A DNA stretch of 64,000 bases from Abyssicoccus albus (GTDB lineage: Bacteria; Bacillota; Bacilli; Staphylococcales; Abyssicoccaceae), in assembly GCF_003815035.1 (NCBI RefSeq), contig NZ_RKRK01000002.1, positions 490,163 through 554,162 of the forward strand, in the 5' to 3' direction. The notes under the pieces were generated by a model, which was given only the letters and a program-made list of their open reading frames with translations, made no database searches and was not told where the DNA came from. Positions 18,391-30,702 of the stretch are shown here, in pieces. The translations under genes were made by a program, and so were the position numbers. Every line of letters starts with the position of its first letter. The stretch's first letter is position 1.

Positions 18391-19670
18391 TAGGGCTAAT
18401 CGCATTTATTCTAGTATTTGGAATACTCGTGATCTCACATGAATGGGGTCATTTGTTTATGGCAAAAAGAGCAGGTATTCATTGTCCCGAATTTGCAATT
18501 GGGATGGGACCAAAATTATTTAGTTTCAAAAAAAATGATACTAAATATACGTTAAGGTTACTTCCATTTGGTGGTTATGTTCGAATGGCAGGTAGTGAAT
18601 TGGATATGTTCCCAATAAATAAAGGGATGAGATTATCAGTTAAATTAAATGATGACAATAAAGTGACTCATTTATTGTTTGATGATCAGCATAACTTTAA
18701 ACAAATCGATCAAATTGAAGTGGTAGAATCAAATATTTATGAAAATTTAACCATTACAGGCGTTGACCAATATACTGGAGAACAAAAGGTATACTATTTA
18801 TCAGAAGAAAGTTATCGTGTAGAAAATGGTGTGAAGGAAAAGATCGCACCAAAAGAAGAACAATTTGATAGTAAAACACCGTTGCAAAAGTTTTTAACAT
18901 TATTTGCTGGACCATTTATGAACTTTGTATTAGCTTTAGTCATTTTATGTACTGTAGCTATGATTCAAGGTGCTCCAAGTGGTGAAAATGTCATCGGAGG
19001 TATTGGTGAAGATTCTCCTGCGGAAAAGGCAGGTTTAAAAACTGGTGACGTCATTAATCAAATTAATGGAAATAAAATTAATTCATGGGATGATATGAGA
19101 GAAGTAATGCAACAAACGAACGGTAAAGAAACGAAAGTCATGATTGAAAGAAATGGTGAAATATCGAATGTACAATTGACACCTACTGTTCAAGAAATTA
19201 AGCAAGTTGATGGAAGTATCGATAAACGATATATATTAGGGGTTAATAACAAATTATCATTTAGTCCTGTAGATACGATTCCACACGGGTTTTATATTAC
19301 TTATGAAGCTGGGACAAGAATCGCGAAAGGGATTGTCTTTTTATTTACGTCTATTTTTACAGGAGAATTTAGCTTGGATATGTTAAATGGTCCAGTGGGA
19401 ATTTATAAAGTGACTGAACAAGTTGCGAGCCAAGGTTTAATTAACTTAATGGCATTTACTGGTTTGTTAAGTGTTAACTTAGGCTTAATGAATTTGCTTC
19501 CTATCCCAGCATTAGATGGTGGCAGAATATTATTTGTTTTATATGAAGCGATCTTTAGGAAACCAATCCATAAGAAAGCAGAAGTAATGATTCAACTTGC
19601 TGGAGCATTATTTGTATTGATTTTAATGATTCTTGTCACTTGGAATGATATTAAAACTTTCTTTTTATAA
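18387..19670 (+). CDS. rseP: Site-2 intramembrane metalloprotease RseP
   Basis: A 427-residue membrane zinc protease that cleaves transmembrane anti-sigma factors and signal peptide remnants. The HExxH site is HEWGH (18-22) in the first membrane helix; a PDZ domain spans about 195-275; the third zinc ligand is in the PALDGGRILF motif near residue 375. The ATG overlaps the dxr stop (ATGA), so translation is coupled. The length matches the staphylococcal homologue. Confidence 0.95.
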   Translation: MIGLIAFILVFGILVISHEWGHLFMAKRAGIHCPEFAIGMGPKLFSFKKNDTKYTLRLLPFGGYVRMAGSELDMFPINKGMRLSVKLNDDNKVTHLLFDDQHNFKQIDQIEVVESNIYENLTITGVDQYTGEQKVYYLSEESYRVENGVKEKIAPKEEQFDSKTPLQKFLTLFAGPFMNFVLALVILCTVAMIQGAPSGENVIGGIGEDSPAEKAGLKTGDVINQINGNKINSWDDMREVMQQTNGKETKVMIERNGEISNVQLTPTVQEIKQVDGSIDKRYILGVNNKLSFSPVDTIPHGFYITYEAGTRIAKGIVFLFTSIFTGEFSLDMLNGPVGIYKVTEQVASQGLINLMAFTGLLSVNLGLMNLLPIPALDGGRILFVLYEAIFRKPIHKKAEVMIQLAGALFVLILMILVTWNDIKTFFL

Positions 19671-19816
19671 GTAAAATCGTCTATTATGGGTTATTAGAGA
19701 TCATTATTATAGTCAGTTTTTTGATCTATAGTATTTGATGTATACCCATATGTTTTTATTAAATCAATCATGGAATATAAAAATGTTAAAAATCTAACAT
19801 AAAGAGGTGTTTTTTT

Positions 19817-21541
19817 ATGAGACAATCTAAAATATTTATCCCAACGCTTAGAGAACAGATTGAAACAGATAGTCGTTCACATGGAATGATGTTAAGAAGT
19901 GGCATGATTAAACAAACAGCTGCTGGTGTATATAGCTATTTACCGATGGCTAAGAAAGTGTTGAATAATATCGAGGCAATCATACGTGAAGAAATGGAAA
20001 ATATCGATAGTATTGAAGTTCAAATGCCTATTTTACAGCCGAAAGAGTTATGGCAAGAATCTAAGCGTTGGGATGATTATGGTGCTGAGTTAATGCGTCT
20101 TAATGATCGTCACGGTCGAGATTTCGCATTAGGACCAACGCATGAAGAAGTTATTACTTCACTTGTTCGTGATGAATTAAAATCATACAAAAAATTGCCG
20201 ATTACATTATTTCAAATCCAATCGAAGTTTAGGGACGAAATTAGACCACGTTACGGATTGTTGCGCGGACGCGAATTTATTATGAAAGATGCTTATAGTT
20301 TCCATATTGATGAAGCATCTTTATCAGAAACATACGATAATATGTATCACGCGTATTATAAAATTTTCAAACGTGTAGGTTTAAATGTAAGAGCTGTAAA
20401 AGCTGATAGTGGTGCGATAGGCGGAGATTATACCCATGAATTTATGGCACTTGCTGATATCGGTGAAGATACGATATGTTTTGATCCAGAGAGTGACTAC
20501 GCTGCCAATATTGAAACAGCGATTCCAATGAATGAACCACTATCTCATCAAGGAGAAGAGAAACCATTAGAAAGAGTTGAAACGCCAAACGTTAAGAAAA
20601 GTATTGAAGTTGCACAATTTCTTGATGTATCAATAGAAGATATGTCAAAAACACTTGTTGTAAAATACGAGGTTGATAACGAACTGAAATATGCGATGTT
20701 CATACTTCGTGGTGACCATGAGTTAAATGAAATTTTTGCAATGAGAGCATTAAATGTTAAGTCGATAAAAATGGCTTCAGAAGATGAAGTGAAGTCTTTA
20801 TTCGGTGCGACATTTGGCTCGCTAGGGCCTGTTGAAGTTGATCATATGCCGATATATGTTGATGATGCCATTAGAGGTCACCAACATATTGCAACGGGTG
20901 CGAATGTGGATGGCTATCACTATATCAATGTGTCAATTGATCGAGATATTAAAGATCCGATATATGGTCATTATAGATTTATCCAACAAGGTGAATATGC
21001 AGAAGGTAGTAAATCACCAGTTGAATTTGTTGAAGGGATAGAAGTTGGTCAAGTATTTAAACTGGGTACAAAATATTCTTCTTCAATGAAAGCTGAAGTG
21101 TTAAATGATCAAGGCCGCAGTGTCCCAATGATTATGGGATGTTATGGCATTGGTGTGTCAAGAACATTAGCAGCAGTCATTGAACAACATATGACAGAAG
21201 ATTCACTCGTGTGGCCGAAATCAATCACGCCATATGATGTTCATATTATATTACCTAATATGAAAGATAGTGAAACGACTCAATACGCATTTGAGCTATA
21301 TAAATCATTGAAACAGAATGGTTATAACGTTCTAATCGATGATCGTAATGAACGAGCTGGGGTGAAATTTAATGATGCTGACTTAATTGGTATACCATTA
21401 CGTATAACAATTGGCCGCGGATATAAATCAGGAGTTGTTGAATTTACGAATCGATTAAAATTGCATGAATCACCAGAAATGAATAAACAAGAAATCAAAA
21501 TAGAACATATTGTAGATACGGTGAAACAATCATACGAATAA
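19817..21541 (+). CDS. proS: Prolyl-tRNA synthetase
   Basis: A 574-residue class II synthetase of the bacterial type with the YbaK-like editing insertion (about 225-390) that removes misacylated alanine. Motif 2 is seen as QIQSKFRDEIRPRYGLLRGREF and motif 3 as GCYGIGVSRTLAA; the anticodon-binding domain is at the C-terminus (PYDVHIILPN onward). AGAGGTG precedes ATG 19817. It lies between rseP and polC, as in other Bacilli; the 146-nt spacer is too short for a T-box and none was seen. Confidence 0.96.
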   Translation: MRQSKIFIPTLREQIETDSRSHGMMLRSGMIKQTAAGVYSYLPMAKKVLNNIEAIIREEMENIDSIEVQMPILQPKELWQESKRWDDYGAELMRLNDRHGRDFALGPTHEEVITSLVRDELKSYKKLPITLFQIQSKFRDEIRPRYGLLRGREFIMKDAYSFHIDEASLSETYDNMYHAYYKIFKRVGLNVRAVKADSGAIGGDYTHEFMALADIGEDTICFDPESDYAANIETAIPMNEPLSHQGEEKPLERVETPNVKKSIEVAQFLDVSIEDMSKTLVVKYEVDNELKYAMFILRGDHELNEIFAMRALNVKSIKMASEDEVKSLFGATFGSLGPVEVDHMPIYVDDAIRGHQHIATGANVDGYHYINVSIDRDIKDPIYGHYRFIQQGEYAEGSKSPVEFVEGIEVGQVFKLGTKYSSSMKAEVLNDQGRSVPMIMGCYGIGVSRTLAAVIEQHMTEDSLVWPKSITPYDVHIILPNMKDSETTQYAFELYKSLKQNGYNVLIDDRNERAGVKFNDADLIGIPLRITIGRGYKSGVVEFTNRLKLHESPEMNKQEIKIEHIVDTVKQSYE

Positions 21542-21650
21542 AGTTGCTCATAATTATAAAAAATTTTTCATGACTGGTAGCTTGTACATGTAGAGATAAA
21601 TCACCTAAGTATCTATGCTGTGTATAATAATTTGAGTGAAAGAGGTATAA

Positions 21651-24600
21651 ATGATGACACAAAACAGTGTATCTTTTGATAAGTTGTTAGACCATATCAA
21701 CTTCAACCCTGAAGACTCCATCGTTAAACAAGGTGGCCACTCAATTGAAGCATTGAAAATTCATAAAGTTAAACAACTTTATGAATTTTCTTTTGTATTC
21801 AATTCACCGTGGGCTATTAACACGTTACTACAGTTTGAAACAAAATTAAATGAAACATTCTCCCCATTCGATGTTGCATTGAACATTACATATACGCATA
21901 TGGATAATGAACAGCTAGTTTCTTATGTGATTGAAGCATTAAATAGAGTAGAGAACCACCATCATATTAAATCTCAAGTTGCGACAGAGCTTATTGAATA
22001 TAAAGACGATAAAGTAAGGATTAACTTAAAAGATGAAATGATGGTTAATATTGGTAATGATAAACTCATCCCTCTATTGAAAAAAGAACTTAAAAAGCTT
22101 GGTTTTAGTCAATATAATGTTCAATTTGTCATTGAGAAATACGAGCGTCAGCCAAGCACTATCGATGAGCAGCCTAAAATTAAACAGGCTAATGAAAATT
22201 CGGACATTGATAATATTCATCAGTACGAAGATGAATTCATGCCAGCGGGTTCATTCGCAAGTGACGCCCATATGTATGAATCAATTATGGAAGAGATTAG
22301 ACAAGAAGATGAAAATATAGTGCAATCTTCAATTGAAAAGCAAAGAGAAAACAAACAAAAAGCAGAACGCCATGAACAAGATTCTTATGATGAATGTCAT
22401 ATTGGAAAAGAGATTCATCATGAAGAAATCGTATCAATGGCAAACATTATTGAAGAAGAGAGAAAAATTGCCGTTGAAGGAATGATTTTCGACGTTGAAA
22501 TTAGACAATTGAAATCTAATCGTAGTTTAATTCAATTGAAAGTGACTGATTTTTCTGATTCGATACTTATTAAAATGTTTGAAAATAATAAAGATCAACT
22601 TAAACATCTTCAAGCTTTATCAAAAGGGGATTGGATTCGGGTTTCTGGGAAAGTAATGTATGATGAATTTATTCGTAACTTAGCGATGACAGCTCAATCA
22701 ATACATTCAGTGAATAAAAAACCAAAACAAGATACTCACCCTGATAAAAGAATTGAGTTTCACTTACATTCTAATATGTCTCAAATGGATGCAACGACCT
22801 CGATCAGCGATTATGTAAAGAGAGCAAAAGAGTGGGGTCATCAAGCACTTACATTGACAGATCATGATAATTTACAATCTTATCCAGAAGCATATAGTGC
22901 TTCATTGGATCATGATATTAAGATTAACTTTGGCTTAGAAGCGATGTTAATTGATGATGGTAAAACGATTTGTTATAAGCCAAGACATATCGAATTAAAA
23001 GATGCAACATATGTTGTTTTTGATGTTGAAACGACTGGATTATCAGCAAAATATGATAAAATTATTGAGCTTGCAGCGGTCAAAGTTCATAATGGTGAAA
23101 TAATTGATAAATTTGAGCGATTTAGTGATCCACATGAGCCTTTAAGTGATACGACGATTAATTTGACTGGGATTACTGATGATATGGTTCAAGGTGCGCC
23201 CGAAATTGAAGAAGTACTTCAAGATTTTAAAGAATTCAGTGAAGGATGTATATTTGTTGCACATAATGCTGAATTCGATATGGGCTTTATAGATAGTTGG
23301 TATGTCAAAAGTGGAATGGATAAAACAACACATCCTGTGATTGATACGTTAGAGCTATCAAGACGAATGAATACATCAATGTCTAAGCATGGATTAAATG
23401 TCTTAGCAAAACATTATAATGTTGAATTAACACAGCATCACCGTGCGATATATGATGCAGAAGCGACGGGATATATATTGATTAAAATGTTAGATGAGCT
23501 TTATGCATTAAATATTTTTTATCATGATAAAATTGATCAAACATTGCAAAATAAAGAGGCATATAAGCGCGCATTTCCATCACATGTCCAAATAATCGTT
23601 CAAAATCAAACGGGCTTAAAAAATGTGTTTAAGTTAATATCTAGAGCTTCTACAGAATACTTTTTCAAGACGCCTAGAATTCCAAAGCGGTTATTAAACG
23701 AACATCGTGAAGGATTGCTCATTGGATCTGGATGTAAAGAAGGAGAAGTATTCACAGCAATGATGCAAAAATCATATGACGAAGCAAAGGAAATTGCTGC
23801 TTATTATGATTATTTCGAAATTCAGCCGCTCACGATGTATCAGCCACTAATAGATCGTGAATTGGTGGACTCTAAAGACCGGATTATTGAAATTTTAAAA
23901 AATATCGTTGCATTAGGCAAAGATATGAACAAAATTGTGATTGCAACGGGGAATGTTCATTATTTAGATCCAACAGATTCTAAGGCACGTGAAATATTAA
24001 TAAAGAGTAATCCGGGCAATCCTATTGGACGTCAAACTTTGCCATCAGCTCACTTTAGAACAACTGATGAGATGCTCGACGAATTTTATTATTTAGATGA
24101 ACAGACTCGACTTAATGTAGTCATTAATAATACGCATCAGCTTAATGACATGATTGATGTCGTGAAACCAATTAAAGATAAGCTATATACTCCAAATTTT
24201 GAAAACTCTGATGAGCGAATTACTAAATTGAGTTATGATATGGCAAAATCAATATACGGAGATGACTTACCTGAAGTCATTACAAGTCGTCTAGATAAAG
24301 AATTGAAAAGTATCATCGATAATGGATTTAGCGACATATATTTAATCAGCCGTGACTTAGTTGTTAAATCATTGAATGATGGATATTTGGTTGGGTCACG
24401 TGGTTCTGTTGGGTCAAGCTTCGTTGCGACAATGACAGAAATTACAGAAGTCAACCCATTGCCACCACATTATGTATGTAGCGAATGTTGCCATCATGAA
24501 TTTTTTACCGATGGTCGTGTTTCAAGTGGTTTTGATTTACCGAATAAAAAGTGTCCCAAATGTGGTACAGATTATACTAAGAACGGGCAAGATATTCCTT

Positions 24601-26063
24601 TTGAAACATTTTTAGGCTTCAAAGGAGATAAGGTACCTGATATTGATTTAAACTTTAGTGGTGATTATCAACCAACAGCTCACTTATACACCCGTGAATT
24701 ATTTGGAGAAGATAAAGTGTATCGTGCGGGTACAATTGGTACAGTGGCTGAGAAGACTGCATTTGGTTTTGTAAAAGGATATTTCAATGATCAAGGCGTT
24801 CAAAAACGTAACGTTGAAATCGATAGACTCGTTGCTGGATGTACCGGAGTAAGAAGAACTACAGGTCAACATCCAGGTGGAATTATAGTTGTACCAGAAG
24901 ATATGGATATCTTCGATTTCACACCGATACAATATCCAGCAAATGATACGAAATCTAAATGGATGACGACACACTTTGACTTCCATTCAATCGATAATAA
25001 TTTATTGAAACTCGATATACTGGGTCACGATGATCCGACGATGATTAGAATGCTACAAGATTTATCTGGTATTGATCCTAAGACAATACCAACAGATGAT
25101 GAAGATACGATGAGCATATTTAGTGGTCCAGATATATTAGGGGTGTCAGAAGACGATATTTTATGCAAAACGGGTACTCTTGGTGTACCTGAGTTTGGAA
25201 CAGGATTTGTTAGACAAATGCTAGAAGAAACGAAACCGACAAAGTTTAGTGAGCTTGTCCAAATTTCAGGACTATCTCATGGGACTGATGTATGGCTTGG
25301 TAACGCTCAAGAACTCATTCGAAGTGGTACGTGTGACATTAGCGAAGTGATCGGTTGTCGTGATGATATTATGGTTTATTTGATGTATGCAGGGTTAGAA
25401 CCATCGGTAGCATTTAATATTATGGAGAAAGTGCGTAAAGGTAAAGGGGTCAGTGAAGAGTTTGAAGAAGAAATGAAATCACATGACGTACCGAAATGGT
25501 ACATCGAATCATGTAAAAAAATTCAATATATGTTCCCTAAAGCACACGCTGCTGCATACGTATTAATGGCTGTTCGTATCGCTTATTTCAAAGTACATTA
25601 CCCTCATTATTATTATGCGAGTTACTTCTCAGTACGTGCGAGTGATTTCGACTTAATGATGATGACAAAGCCGAAAGGACAAATTAAGCAATTTATTCAA
25701 TCGCAATATGAAATGTTTAATGATTTAACGAAAAAAGATAAAGATCTATTAACTGTATTAGAACTTGTCAATGAAATGGCACATCGCAATATCACGATGG
25801 ATATCATTGATATCGATAAATCAGATGCAAAAGACTTTATTATAGATGGCGATAAGTTAATACCACCATTTGTTGCAATACCAGGTCTTGGAGACAACGT
25901 AGCAAAGCGTATCGTAGAGGAACGTGCAAATGGTCCTTTCTCATCTAAAGAAGACATTCATAAACGCTGTGGTGTATCTAATAAAGCGATAGAATATATG
26001 ACCGAACTTGGATCGTTAAATGAGCTACCAGATACAGATCAACTCAGCATCTTTGACTTGTAG
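21651..26063 (+). CDS. polC: DNA polymerase III alpha subunit, PolC type
   Basis: The 1470-residue replicative polymerase of low-GC Gram-positives with built-in proofreading. Order: variable N-terminal domains, OB fold (about 275-345), PHP domain starting at FHLHSNMS (near 370), DnaQ-like 3'-5' exonuclease inserted from VVFDVETTG (near 454), PHP remainder, then the polymerase palm with [14 protein letters not shown] (near 918) and DIDLNFSG (near 1002). A four-cysteine zinc site (CSECCHHE ... CPKC, near 943-978) is PolC-specific. The frame is intact. Two adjacent ATG codons at the start make the first residue uncertain. A terminator follows. Confidence 0.97.
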   Translation: MMTQNSVSFDKLLDHINFNPEDSIVKQGGHSIEALKIHKVKQLYEFSFVFNSPWAINTLLQFETKLNETFSPFDVALNITYTHMDNEQLVSYVIEALNRVENHHHIKSQVATELIEYKDDKVRINLKDEMMVNIGNDKLIPLLKKELKKLGFSQYNVQFVIEKYERQPSTIDEQPKIKQANENSDIDNIHQYEDEFMPAGSFASDAHMYESIMEEIRQEDENIVQSSIEKQRENKQKAERHEQDSYDECHIGKEIHHEEIVSMANIIEEERKIAVEGMIFDVEIRQLKSNRSLIQLKVTDFSDSILIKMFENNKDQLKHLQALSKGDWIRVSGKVMYDEFIRNLAMTAQSIHSVNKKPKQDTHPDKRIEFHLHSNMSQMDATTSISDYVKRAKEWGHQALTLTDHDNLQSYPEAYSASLDHDIKINFGLEAMLIDDGKTICYKPRHIELKDATYVVFDVETTGLSAKYDKIIELAAVKVHNGEIIDKFERFSDPHEPLSDTTINLTGITDDMVQGAPEIEEVLQDFKEFSEGCIFVAHNAEFDMGFIDSWYVKSGMDKTTHPVIDTLELSRRMNTSMSKHGLNVLAKHYNVELTQHHRAIYDAEATGYILIKMLDELYALNIFYHDKIDQTLQNKEAYKRAFPSHVQIIVQNQTGLKNVFKLISRASTEYFFKTPRIPKRLLNEHREGLLIGSGCKEGEVFTAMMQKSYDEAKEIAAYYDYFEIQPLTMYQPLIDRELVDSKDRIIEILKNIVALGKDMNKIVIATGNVHYLDPTDSKAREILIKSNPGNPIGRQTLPSAHFRTTDEMLDEFYYLDEQTRLNVVINNTHQLNDMIDVVKPIKDKLYTPNFENSDERITKLSYDMAKSIYGDDLPEVITSRLDKELKSIIDNGFSDIYLISRDLVVKSLNDGYLVGSRGSVGSSFVATMTEITEVNPLPPHYVCSECCHHEFFTDGRVSSGFDLPNKKCPKCGTDYTKNGQDIPFETFLGFKGDKVPDIDLNFSGDYQPTAHLYTRELFGEDKVYRAGTIGTVAEKTAFGFVKGYFNDQGVQKRNVEIDRLVAGCTGVRRTTGQHPGGIIVVPEDMDIFDFTPIQYPANDTKSKWMTTHFDFHSIDNNLLKLDILGHDDPTMIRMLQDLSGIDPKTIPTDDEDTMSIFSGPDILGVSEDDILCKTGTLGVPEFGTGFVRQMLEETKPTKFSELVQISGLSHGTDVWLGNAQELIRSGTCDISEVIGCRDDIMVYLMYAGLEPSVAFNIMEKVRKGKGVSEEFEEEMKSHDVPKWYIESCKKIQYMFPKAHAAAYVLMAVRIAYFKVHYPHYYYASYFSVRASDFDLMMMTKPKGQIKQFIQSQYEMFNDLTKKDKDLLTVLELVNEMAHRNITMDIIDIDKSDAKDFIIDGDKLIPPFVAIPGLGDNVAKRIVEERANGPFSSKEDIHKRCGVSNKAIEYMTELGSLNELPDTDQLSIFDL

Positions 26064-26124
26064 TCAATATTGCTATTAGGGGCTATTTATGATAAAATTA
26101 ACTTGTTAATAAAGAACTCTAGCC

Positions 26125-26160
26125 AAAAGAGTGGGTGAATCCCACTCTTTTCGTTTTATT
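26125..26160 (+). terminator. Terminator between polC and rimP
   Basis: An 11-bp perfect stem AAAAGAGTGGG (26125-26135) and its complement (26141-26151) with a TGAAT loop and a T-rich tail. It separates polC from the nusA operon. Confidence 0.85.
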
Positions 26161-26172
26161 TAGGAGGGTATA

Positions 26173-26643
26173 ATGAGTAAAATAGTCGAACAAGTAGAAA
26201 CAATGATTGAACCACACATTAAGTCGTTAGGGTTTGAACTTGTTGATTTGGAGTATGTTAAAGAAGGAAAAGATTGGTTTCTTAGAGTATTTGTAGATAA
26301 GCCCGAGAAAGGTATTGATTTAAATGATTGTACAATGATTGCTGAATCATTGAGTGAATTATTAGATCAAGAAGATCCCATTCAAGAAGCTTATTATCTA
26401 GATGTGTCATCACCGGGTGCAGAGCGTCCTCTAAAAAAAGAAAAAGACTTTGAAGATAGTGTAGATGACATTATTTACGTCAAACTATATGAGCCAATCG
26501 GTGGAGAGAAAGAATATACAGGTATTTTAACTGAATTATCTGCTGACTTCTTGACAATCCAATATAAGGATAAAACAAGAACGAAATCTATAGAAATACC
26601 TCGAAATAAAATTGCTAAAGCAAGAAAAGCTGTTATTTTATAG
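26173..26643 (+). CDS. rimP: Ribosome maturation factor RimP
   Basis: A 156-residue 30S assembly factor. The N-terminal alpha/beta domain begins IVEQVETMIEPHIKSLGFELVDLEYV; the signature YLDVSSPGAERPLKKEKDF lies near residues 76-94; the C-terminal SH3-like barrel follows. AGGAGGG precedes ATG 26173. It is the first gene of the rimP-nusA-rnpM-rplGA-infB operon, the standard Firmicute order. Confidence 0.96.
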   Translation: MSKIVEQVETMIEPHIKSLGFELVDLEYVKEGKDWFLRVFVDKPEKGIDLNDCTMIAESLSELLDQEDPIQEAYYLDVSSPGAERPLKKEKDFEDSVDDIIYVKLYEPIGGEKEYTGILTELSADFLTIQYKDKTRTKSIEIPRNKIAKARKAVIL

Positions 26644-26668
26644 CTGAATGTTAAAGGAGATGATTTAA

Positions 26669-27758
26669 ATGTCAACTGAATTATTAAATGCTGTTGATTT
26701 TTTAGAGAAAGAAAAGAATATTCCAAGAGAAGTCCTTATAGAAACAATCGAAGCAGCTTTATATACTGCTTACAAAAAAAAACTATGCGAACGTTAAAAA
26801 TATTAGAGTTGATTTGAATATGGATAACGGAACTTACAAAGTTTATTCTAGAAAAAATGTCGTCGATGAAGTTGAATACCCAGAAGATCAGGTGACTTTA
26901 GAGTATGCACTGCAATCGAATCCAGCATATGAAGTCGGTGATATTTATGAAGAAGAAATTACGCCAAATGATTTTGGTAGAGTTGGAGCACAGGCAGCTA
27001 AACAAGCTGTAATGCAACGTTTAAGAGATGCAGAACGTGGAATACTTTATGAAGCATACATCGATAAAGAGAATGAAATCTTGATCGGCACGGTTGAGAA
27101 GATAGACAATCGATATGTCTATGTAAACATCGGATCAACTGAGGCAGTGTTAAGCGAATCTGAAAGAATGCCTAATGAACAATACAAAATGAATGATCGT
27201 ATTAAAGTGTTCGTAAATAAAGTTGAACAGACGACTAAAGGACCACAAATATTTGTCTCAAGAACACATCCAGGTCTTCTCAATAAATTATTTGAACAAG
27301 AAGTACCAGAAATTACAGACGGTGTTGTCGAAGTAAAATCTGTTGCACGTGAAGCTGGTGATCGTTCGAAAATCAGTGTTCATGCGGAGAATAAAGATGT
27401 TGATGCTGTCGGTGCATGTGTTGGAAGCAAGGGTACACGTGTGGAAGCAATTGTCGAAGAATTAAATGGTGAGAAAATTGATATTGTCGAATGGAGCGAA
27501 GATCCGAAAGCATTTGTTAAAAACGCACTAAGCCCTTCAGAAGTGTTGGAGGTTATTGTTGATGAAAATGGACAATCAACGACAGTTGTAGTACCCGATT
27601 ATCAATTATCATTAGCCATTGGTAAACGTGGACAAAACGCACGATTAGCGGCAAAACTTACAGGATTAAAGATTGACATTAAGCCTGAAAGTGAAGCGCG
27701 TGAAGAAGGTATTTATCCAACAAATTTAAAAGACTTAGAAACATTTCTTGATGATTAA
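26669..27758 (+). CDS. nusA: Transcription factor NusA, frame-shifted at an A9 run
   Basis: NusA controls pausing, termination and antitermination. The gene starts at ATG 26669 behind AAAGGAGA and encodes 35 normal residues ending AALYTAY. Nine A at 26774-26782 then throw the frame to a stop at 26795 (42 codons). Skipping one A restores [12 protein letters not shown] and the rest of NusA to 27758: S1 domain (about 130-200), KH domains with [18 protein letters not shown] and [17 protein letters not shown]. The full protein would be about 363 residues. The downstream part has no ribosome site of its own. A sequencing error, a true mutation, or transcriptional slippage on A9 could explain it. 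Confidence 0.9.
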
Positions 27759-27779
27759 TGAGATGAGCAGGAAGTGATG

Positions 27780-28067
27780 ATGATGACAAAGAAAGTACCA
27801 ATGCGCAAATGCATTTTAACAAAATCACAACATGATAAAAGAAGTCTGATTCGTATCGTTAAAACAAAAGAAGGCGAATTATTTGTTGATTCAACAGGTA
27901 AGAAAAATGGTCGTGGTGCTTACGTCGTTAAAGACTTAGAGGTTGTCAATGAAGCGCGACAAAAGCAAAAGCTTGAACAGTTTTTTAACTCGTCGGTAGA
28001 AGCACTGAATCCTATTTATGATGAAGTGATTCGATTAATATATAGAGAGGATATTCCGATGAAATGA
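27780..28067 (+). CDS. rnpM: RNase P modulator RnpM (YlxR)
   Basis: A small basic protein of about 95 residues in the YlxR family. It shows the VPMRKCILTKSQHDKRSLIRIV opening with the conserved MRKC and R-L-I-R pattern and the GRGAYV block near residue 42. YlxR proteins bind RNA; the Bacillus homologue modulates RNase P. Four start codons stand in a row (GTG 27774, ATG 27777, 27780, 27783); the AGGA box at 27769 best suits 27780. It overlaps rplGA by four nt. Confidence 0.92.
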   Translation: MMTKKVPMRKCILTKSQHDKRSLIRIVKTKEGELFVDSTGKKNGRGAYVVKDLEVVNEARQKQKLEQFFNSSVEALNPIYDEVIRLIYREDIPMK

Positions 28068-28390
28068 GTATTCTAAACCATCAAGCGGATAAACTTTTAT
28101 CACTCGTTGGATTTGCAATGAAAAGCCGCAATTTAATCAGTGGTGAATCACTTGTCGTTCAATCGATTCAAGCAAGTAAAGCGAAAGTGGTATTGCTTGC
28201 TATGGATGCAAGTAAGAACACAGAAAAGAAAATCACTGATAAATGTCAGTATTATAATGTACCAATTATAAAAAAATTCAATAGAACAACTTTGGGACAT
28301 GCAATAGGTAAAGACGAACGTGTCGTTATCGCAATAACAGATGATGGATTTGCGAAATCTATGATGGAGCGTGCTCAACTTATGGAATAA
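28064..28390 (+). CDS. rplGA: L7Ae-family K-turn RNA-binding protein YlxQ
   Basis: A 108-residue homologue of ribosomal protein L7Ae/L30e. It contains the KSRNLISGE stretch near residue 21 and the strand [16 protein letters not shown] near 44, both typical of kink-turn binding proteins of the YlxQ group. It starts at ATG 28064, overlapping the rnpM stop (ATGA), and infB follows 14 nt after its stop. Its cellular target is not known with certainty. Confidence 0.9.
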   Translation: MSILNHQADKLLSLVGFAMKSRNLISGESLVVQSIQASKAKVVLLAMDASKNTEKKITDKCQYYNVPIIKKFNRTTLGHAIGKDERVVIAITDDGFAKSMMERAQLME

Positions 28391-28404
28391 AGAGGAGTGG
28401 GATT

Positions 28405-30660
28405 ATGTCGAAATTAAGAATTTATGAATATGCTAAACAACAAAATAAGAAATCCAAAGAAATTATGGAAATTTTGCGCGAACAAGGTCTAGATGTTTCA
28501 AGTCATATGCAAACATTGGAAGACGAATATATTACAATGTTAAATGAACAGCTTGGACTTACAAATGCAGAGTCATCTAATACAGATCAGCAAAAATCAT
28601 CTACAGAAAATGTAGAAACTTCAACGGAAGATGTCGTTGTAAAAACAGATGACACAACGGATGATGAAGAAATCCAAAAGGCTTTACAAGAAGCTGAACA
28701 AGAAGTGAATAAAGATGATGAATATTTACAAGAGTTAGATGATTACGATCAATCTAGTGAGCGTATAACTAAGGCACCGAAAGAAGTTAAAGATTCTAAA
28801 CGTAAAAAGAAAAGCAACAAAAATAAAGAAAAGAAAAATAAAAAACAAGCTAAATCGCGTGAGCAAGTGACACCAGATACTGCTCAGCAAGAAAGAAAAG
28901 AAGATTCACCGAACAAAATATATTATCAAGAAGGAGTTTCAGTGGGTGAACTTGCTGAGAAATTAAATAAAGATGCATCTGAAATCGTGAAAAATTTATT
29001 TATGGTTGGTATTGTAACAAATATTAATCAATCACTAGATCAAGATTCAATCGAATTAATATGTAGTGAATATGGTGTAGAAGCTGAAGAAGAAGTCATC
29101 GTTGACTCTAAAGACCTCGATGCTTACTTCCAAGTTGAAACAAATGAGGATCAAGCGGTTGAAAGACCTGCTGTTGTTACAATTATGGGACACGTTGACC
29201 ACGGTAAGACAACGCTATTAGATTCAATTCGTAACACACGAGTTACTGATGGTGAAGCAGGCGGTATTACACAACATATTGGTGCATATCAAATCGAAGC
29301 AAACGATAAAAAAATTACGTTTTTAGATACACCAGGTCACGCTGCTTTTACGACGATGCGTGCACGTGGTGCTCAAGTAACAGATATTACGATTTTAGTT
29401 GTTGCAGCAGATGATGGTGTAATGCCACAAACAGTTGAAGCAATCAACCATGCTAAAGCGGCTGAGGTACCAATTATTGTTGCGGTTAATAAAATTGATA
29501 AACCAACTGCTAATCCTGACCGTGTGATGACTGAGCTTGGAGAACATGGATTATTCCCAGAAGACTGGGGTGGAGATACGATTTTCGTACCACTCTCTGC
29601 ATTGAATGGTGATGGCATTGAAGATTTACTCGAAATGATCACACTTGTTTCTGAAGTAGAGGAATTGAAAGCAAACCCAGAGCGTACTGCAATCGGAACG
29701 GTTATTGAAGCGGAACTTGATAAATCAAGAGGTGCACTTGCATCAATACTTGTTCAAGATGGAACACTAGAACAAGGTGATTCAATTGTTGTCGGTCATA
29801 CGTATGGACGTGTTAGAACGATGACCAATGACCTTGGCCAAAATATTAAAAAAGCAGGACCTTCTACGCCAGTTGAAATAACAGGTTTACAAGATGTACC
29901 AAATGCCGGTGATCGCTTTGTAGTATTCAAAGATGATAAACAAGCAAAAGCCATCGGAGAATCAAGACAAGAAGAACAAATTTTAACTGCCCGTCAAGAT
30001 TCACAAAAAGTAAGTTTAGATAACTTATTTGATGTGATGAAAGAAGGCGAAATGAAAGACTTGAATATTATTATTAAAGCGGATGTTCAAGGTTCTGTTG
30101 AAGCAGTTGCCGCGTCACTGATGAAGATTGACGTTGAAGGGGTAAATATTAAAATCATCCATACAGGTGTTGGTGCCATTAATGAATCAGATGTTACACT
30201 TGCATCAGCATCTAATGGTATCATTTTTGGATTTAACGTTAGACCAGATGCGAATGCAAAGCGTGCGGCTGAACAAGAACAAGTTGATATGAGACTCCAT
30301 CGCATTATTTATCAAATCATCGAAGAAGTTGAATCTGCGATGAAAGGTATGCTTGATCCTGAATATGAAGAACAAGTGATTGGTCAAGCTGAAGTCCGTC
30401 AAACGTTCAAAGTGTCTAAAGTTGGAACGATTGCTGGTTCTTATGTGACAGAAGGTAAGATCACAAGAAATGCTGGTGTTCGAATTATTCGTGAAGGCGT
30501 AGTTGTATTTGAAGGTGAATTGGATACGTTGAAGCGATTTAAAGATGATGCGAAAGAAGTTGCTCAAGGCTATGAATGTGGTATTACGATTGAAGGATAT
30601 AATGACCTAAAAGAAGGCGACATTATAGAAGCTTATCAAATGGTTGAAATTGAACGATAA
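28405..30660 (+). CDS. infB: Translation initiation factor IF-2
   Basis: A 751-residue GTPase that brings initiator tRNA to the 30S subunit. A short IF2-N domain (about 1-55) is followed by an acidic then lysine-rich low-complexity linker (about 55-175, with runs such as [15 protein letters not shown]), a second IF2-N domain, and the G domain with GHVDHGKTT (near 262), DTPGH and NKID. Domains II to IV follow. The linker makes it somewhat longer than the S. aureus protein. AGGAG precedes ATG 28405. Confidence 0.97.
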   Translation: MSKLRIYEYAKQQNKKSKEIMEILREQGLDVSSHMQTLEDEYITMLNEQLGLTNAESSNTDQQKSSTENVETSTEDVVVKTDDTTDDEEIQKALQEAEQEVNKDDEYLQELDDYDQSSERITKAPKEVKDSKRKKKSNKNKEKKNKKQAKSREQVTPDTAQQERKEDSPNKIYYQEGVSVGELAEKLNKDASEIVKNLFMVGIVTNINQSLDQDSIELICSEYGVEAEEEVIVDSKDLDAYFQVETNEDQAVERPAVVTIMGHVDHGKTTLLDSIRNTRVTDGEAGGITQHIGAYQIEANDKKITFLDTPGHAAFTTMRARGAQVTDITILVVAADDGVMPQTVEAINHAKAAEVPIIVAVNKIDKPTANPDRVMTELGEHGLFPEDWGGDTIFVPLSALNGDGIEDLLEMITLVSEVEELKANPERTAIGTVIEAELDKSRGALASILVQDGTLEQGDSIVVGHTYGRVRTMTNDLGQNIKKAGPSTPVEITGLQDVPNAGDRFVVFKDDKQAKAIGESRQEEQILTARQDSQKVSLDNLFDVMKEGEMKDLNIIIKADVQGSVEAVAASLMKIDVEGVNIKIIHTGVGAINESDVTLASASNGIIFGFNVRPDANAKRAAEQEQVDMRLHRIIYQIIEEVESAMKGMLDPEYEEQVIGQAEVRQTFKVSKVGTIAGSYVTEGKITRNAGVRIIREGVVVFEGELDTLKRFKDDAKEVAQGYECGITIEGYNDLKEGDIIEAYQMVEIER

Positions 30661-30702
30661 ATATATTCAATTAAAGTCTAAATCACAATATGAGGTGATC
30701 TA

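Noticed and set aside
19671-19816. T-box riboswitch before proS
   Set aside because: The space is only 146 nt and the conserved T-box sequence and terminator are not present.
26774-26783. Programmed -1 ribosomal frameshift on the A-rich slippery site
   Set aside because: Restoring NusA requires a +1 step (loss of one A), not -1, so the classical -1 slippery mechanism gives the wrong frame.
26814-27758. Separate gene starting at TTG 26814
   Set aside because: The protein is the body of NusA starting in the middle of its N-terminal domain, with no ribosome site before the TTG; it is the frame-shifted continuation of nusA.
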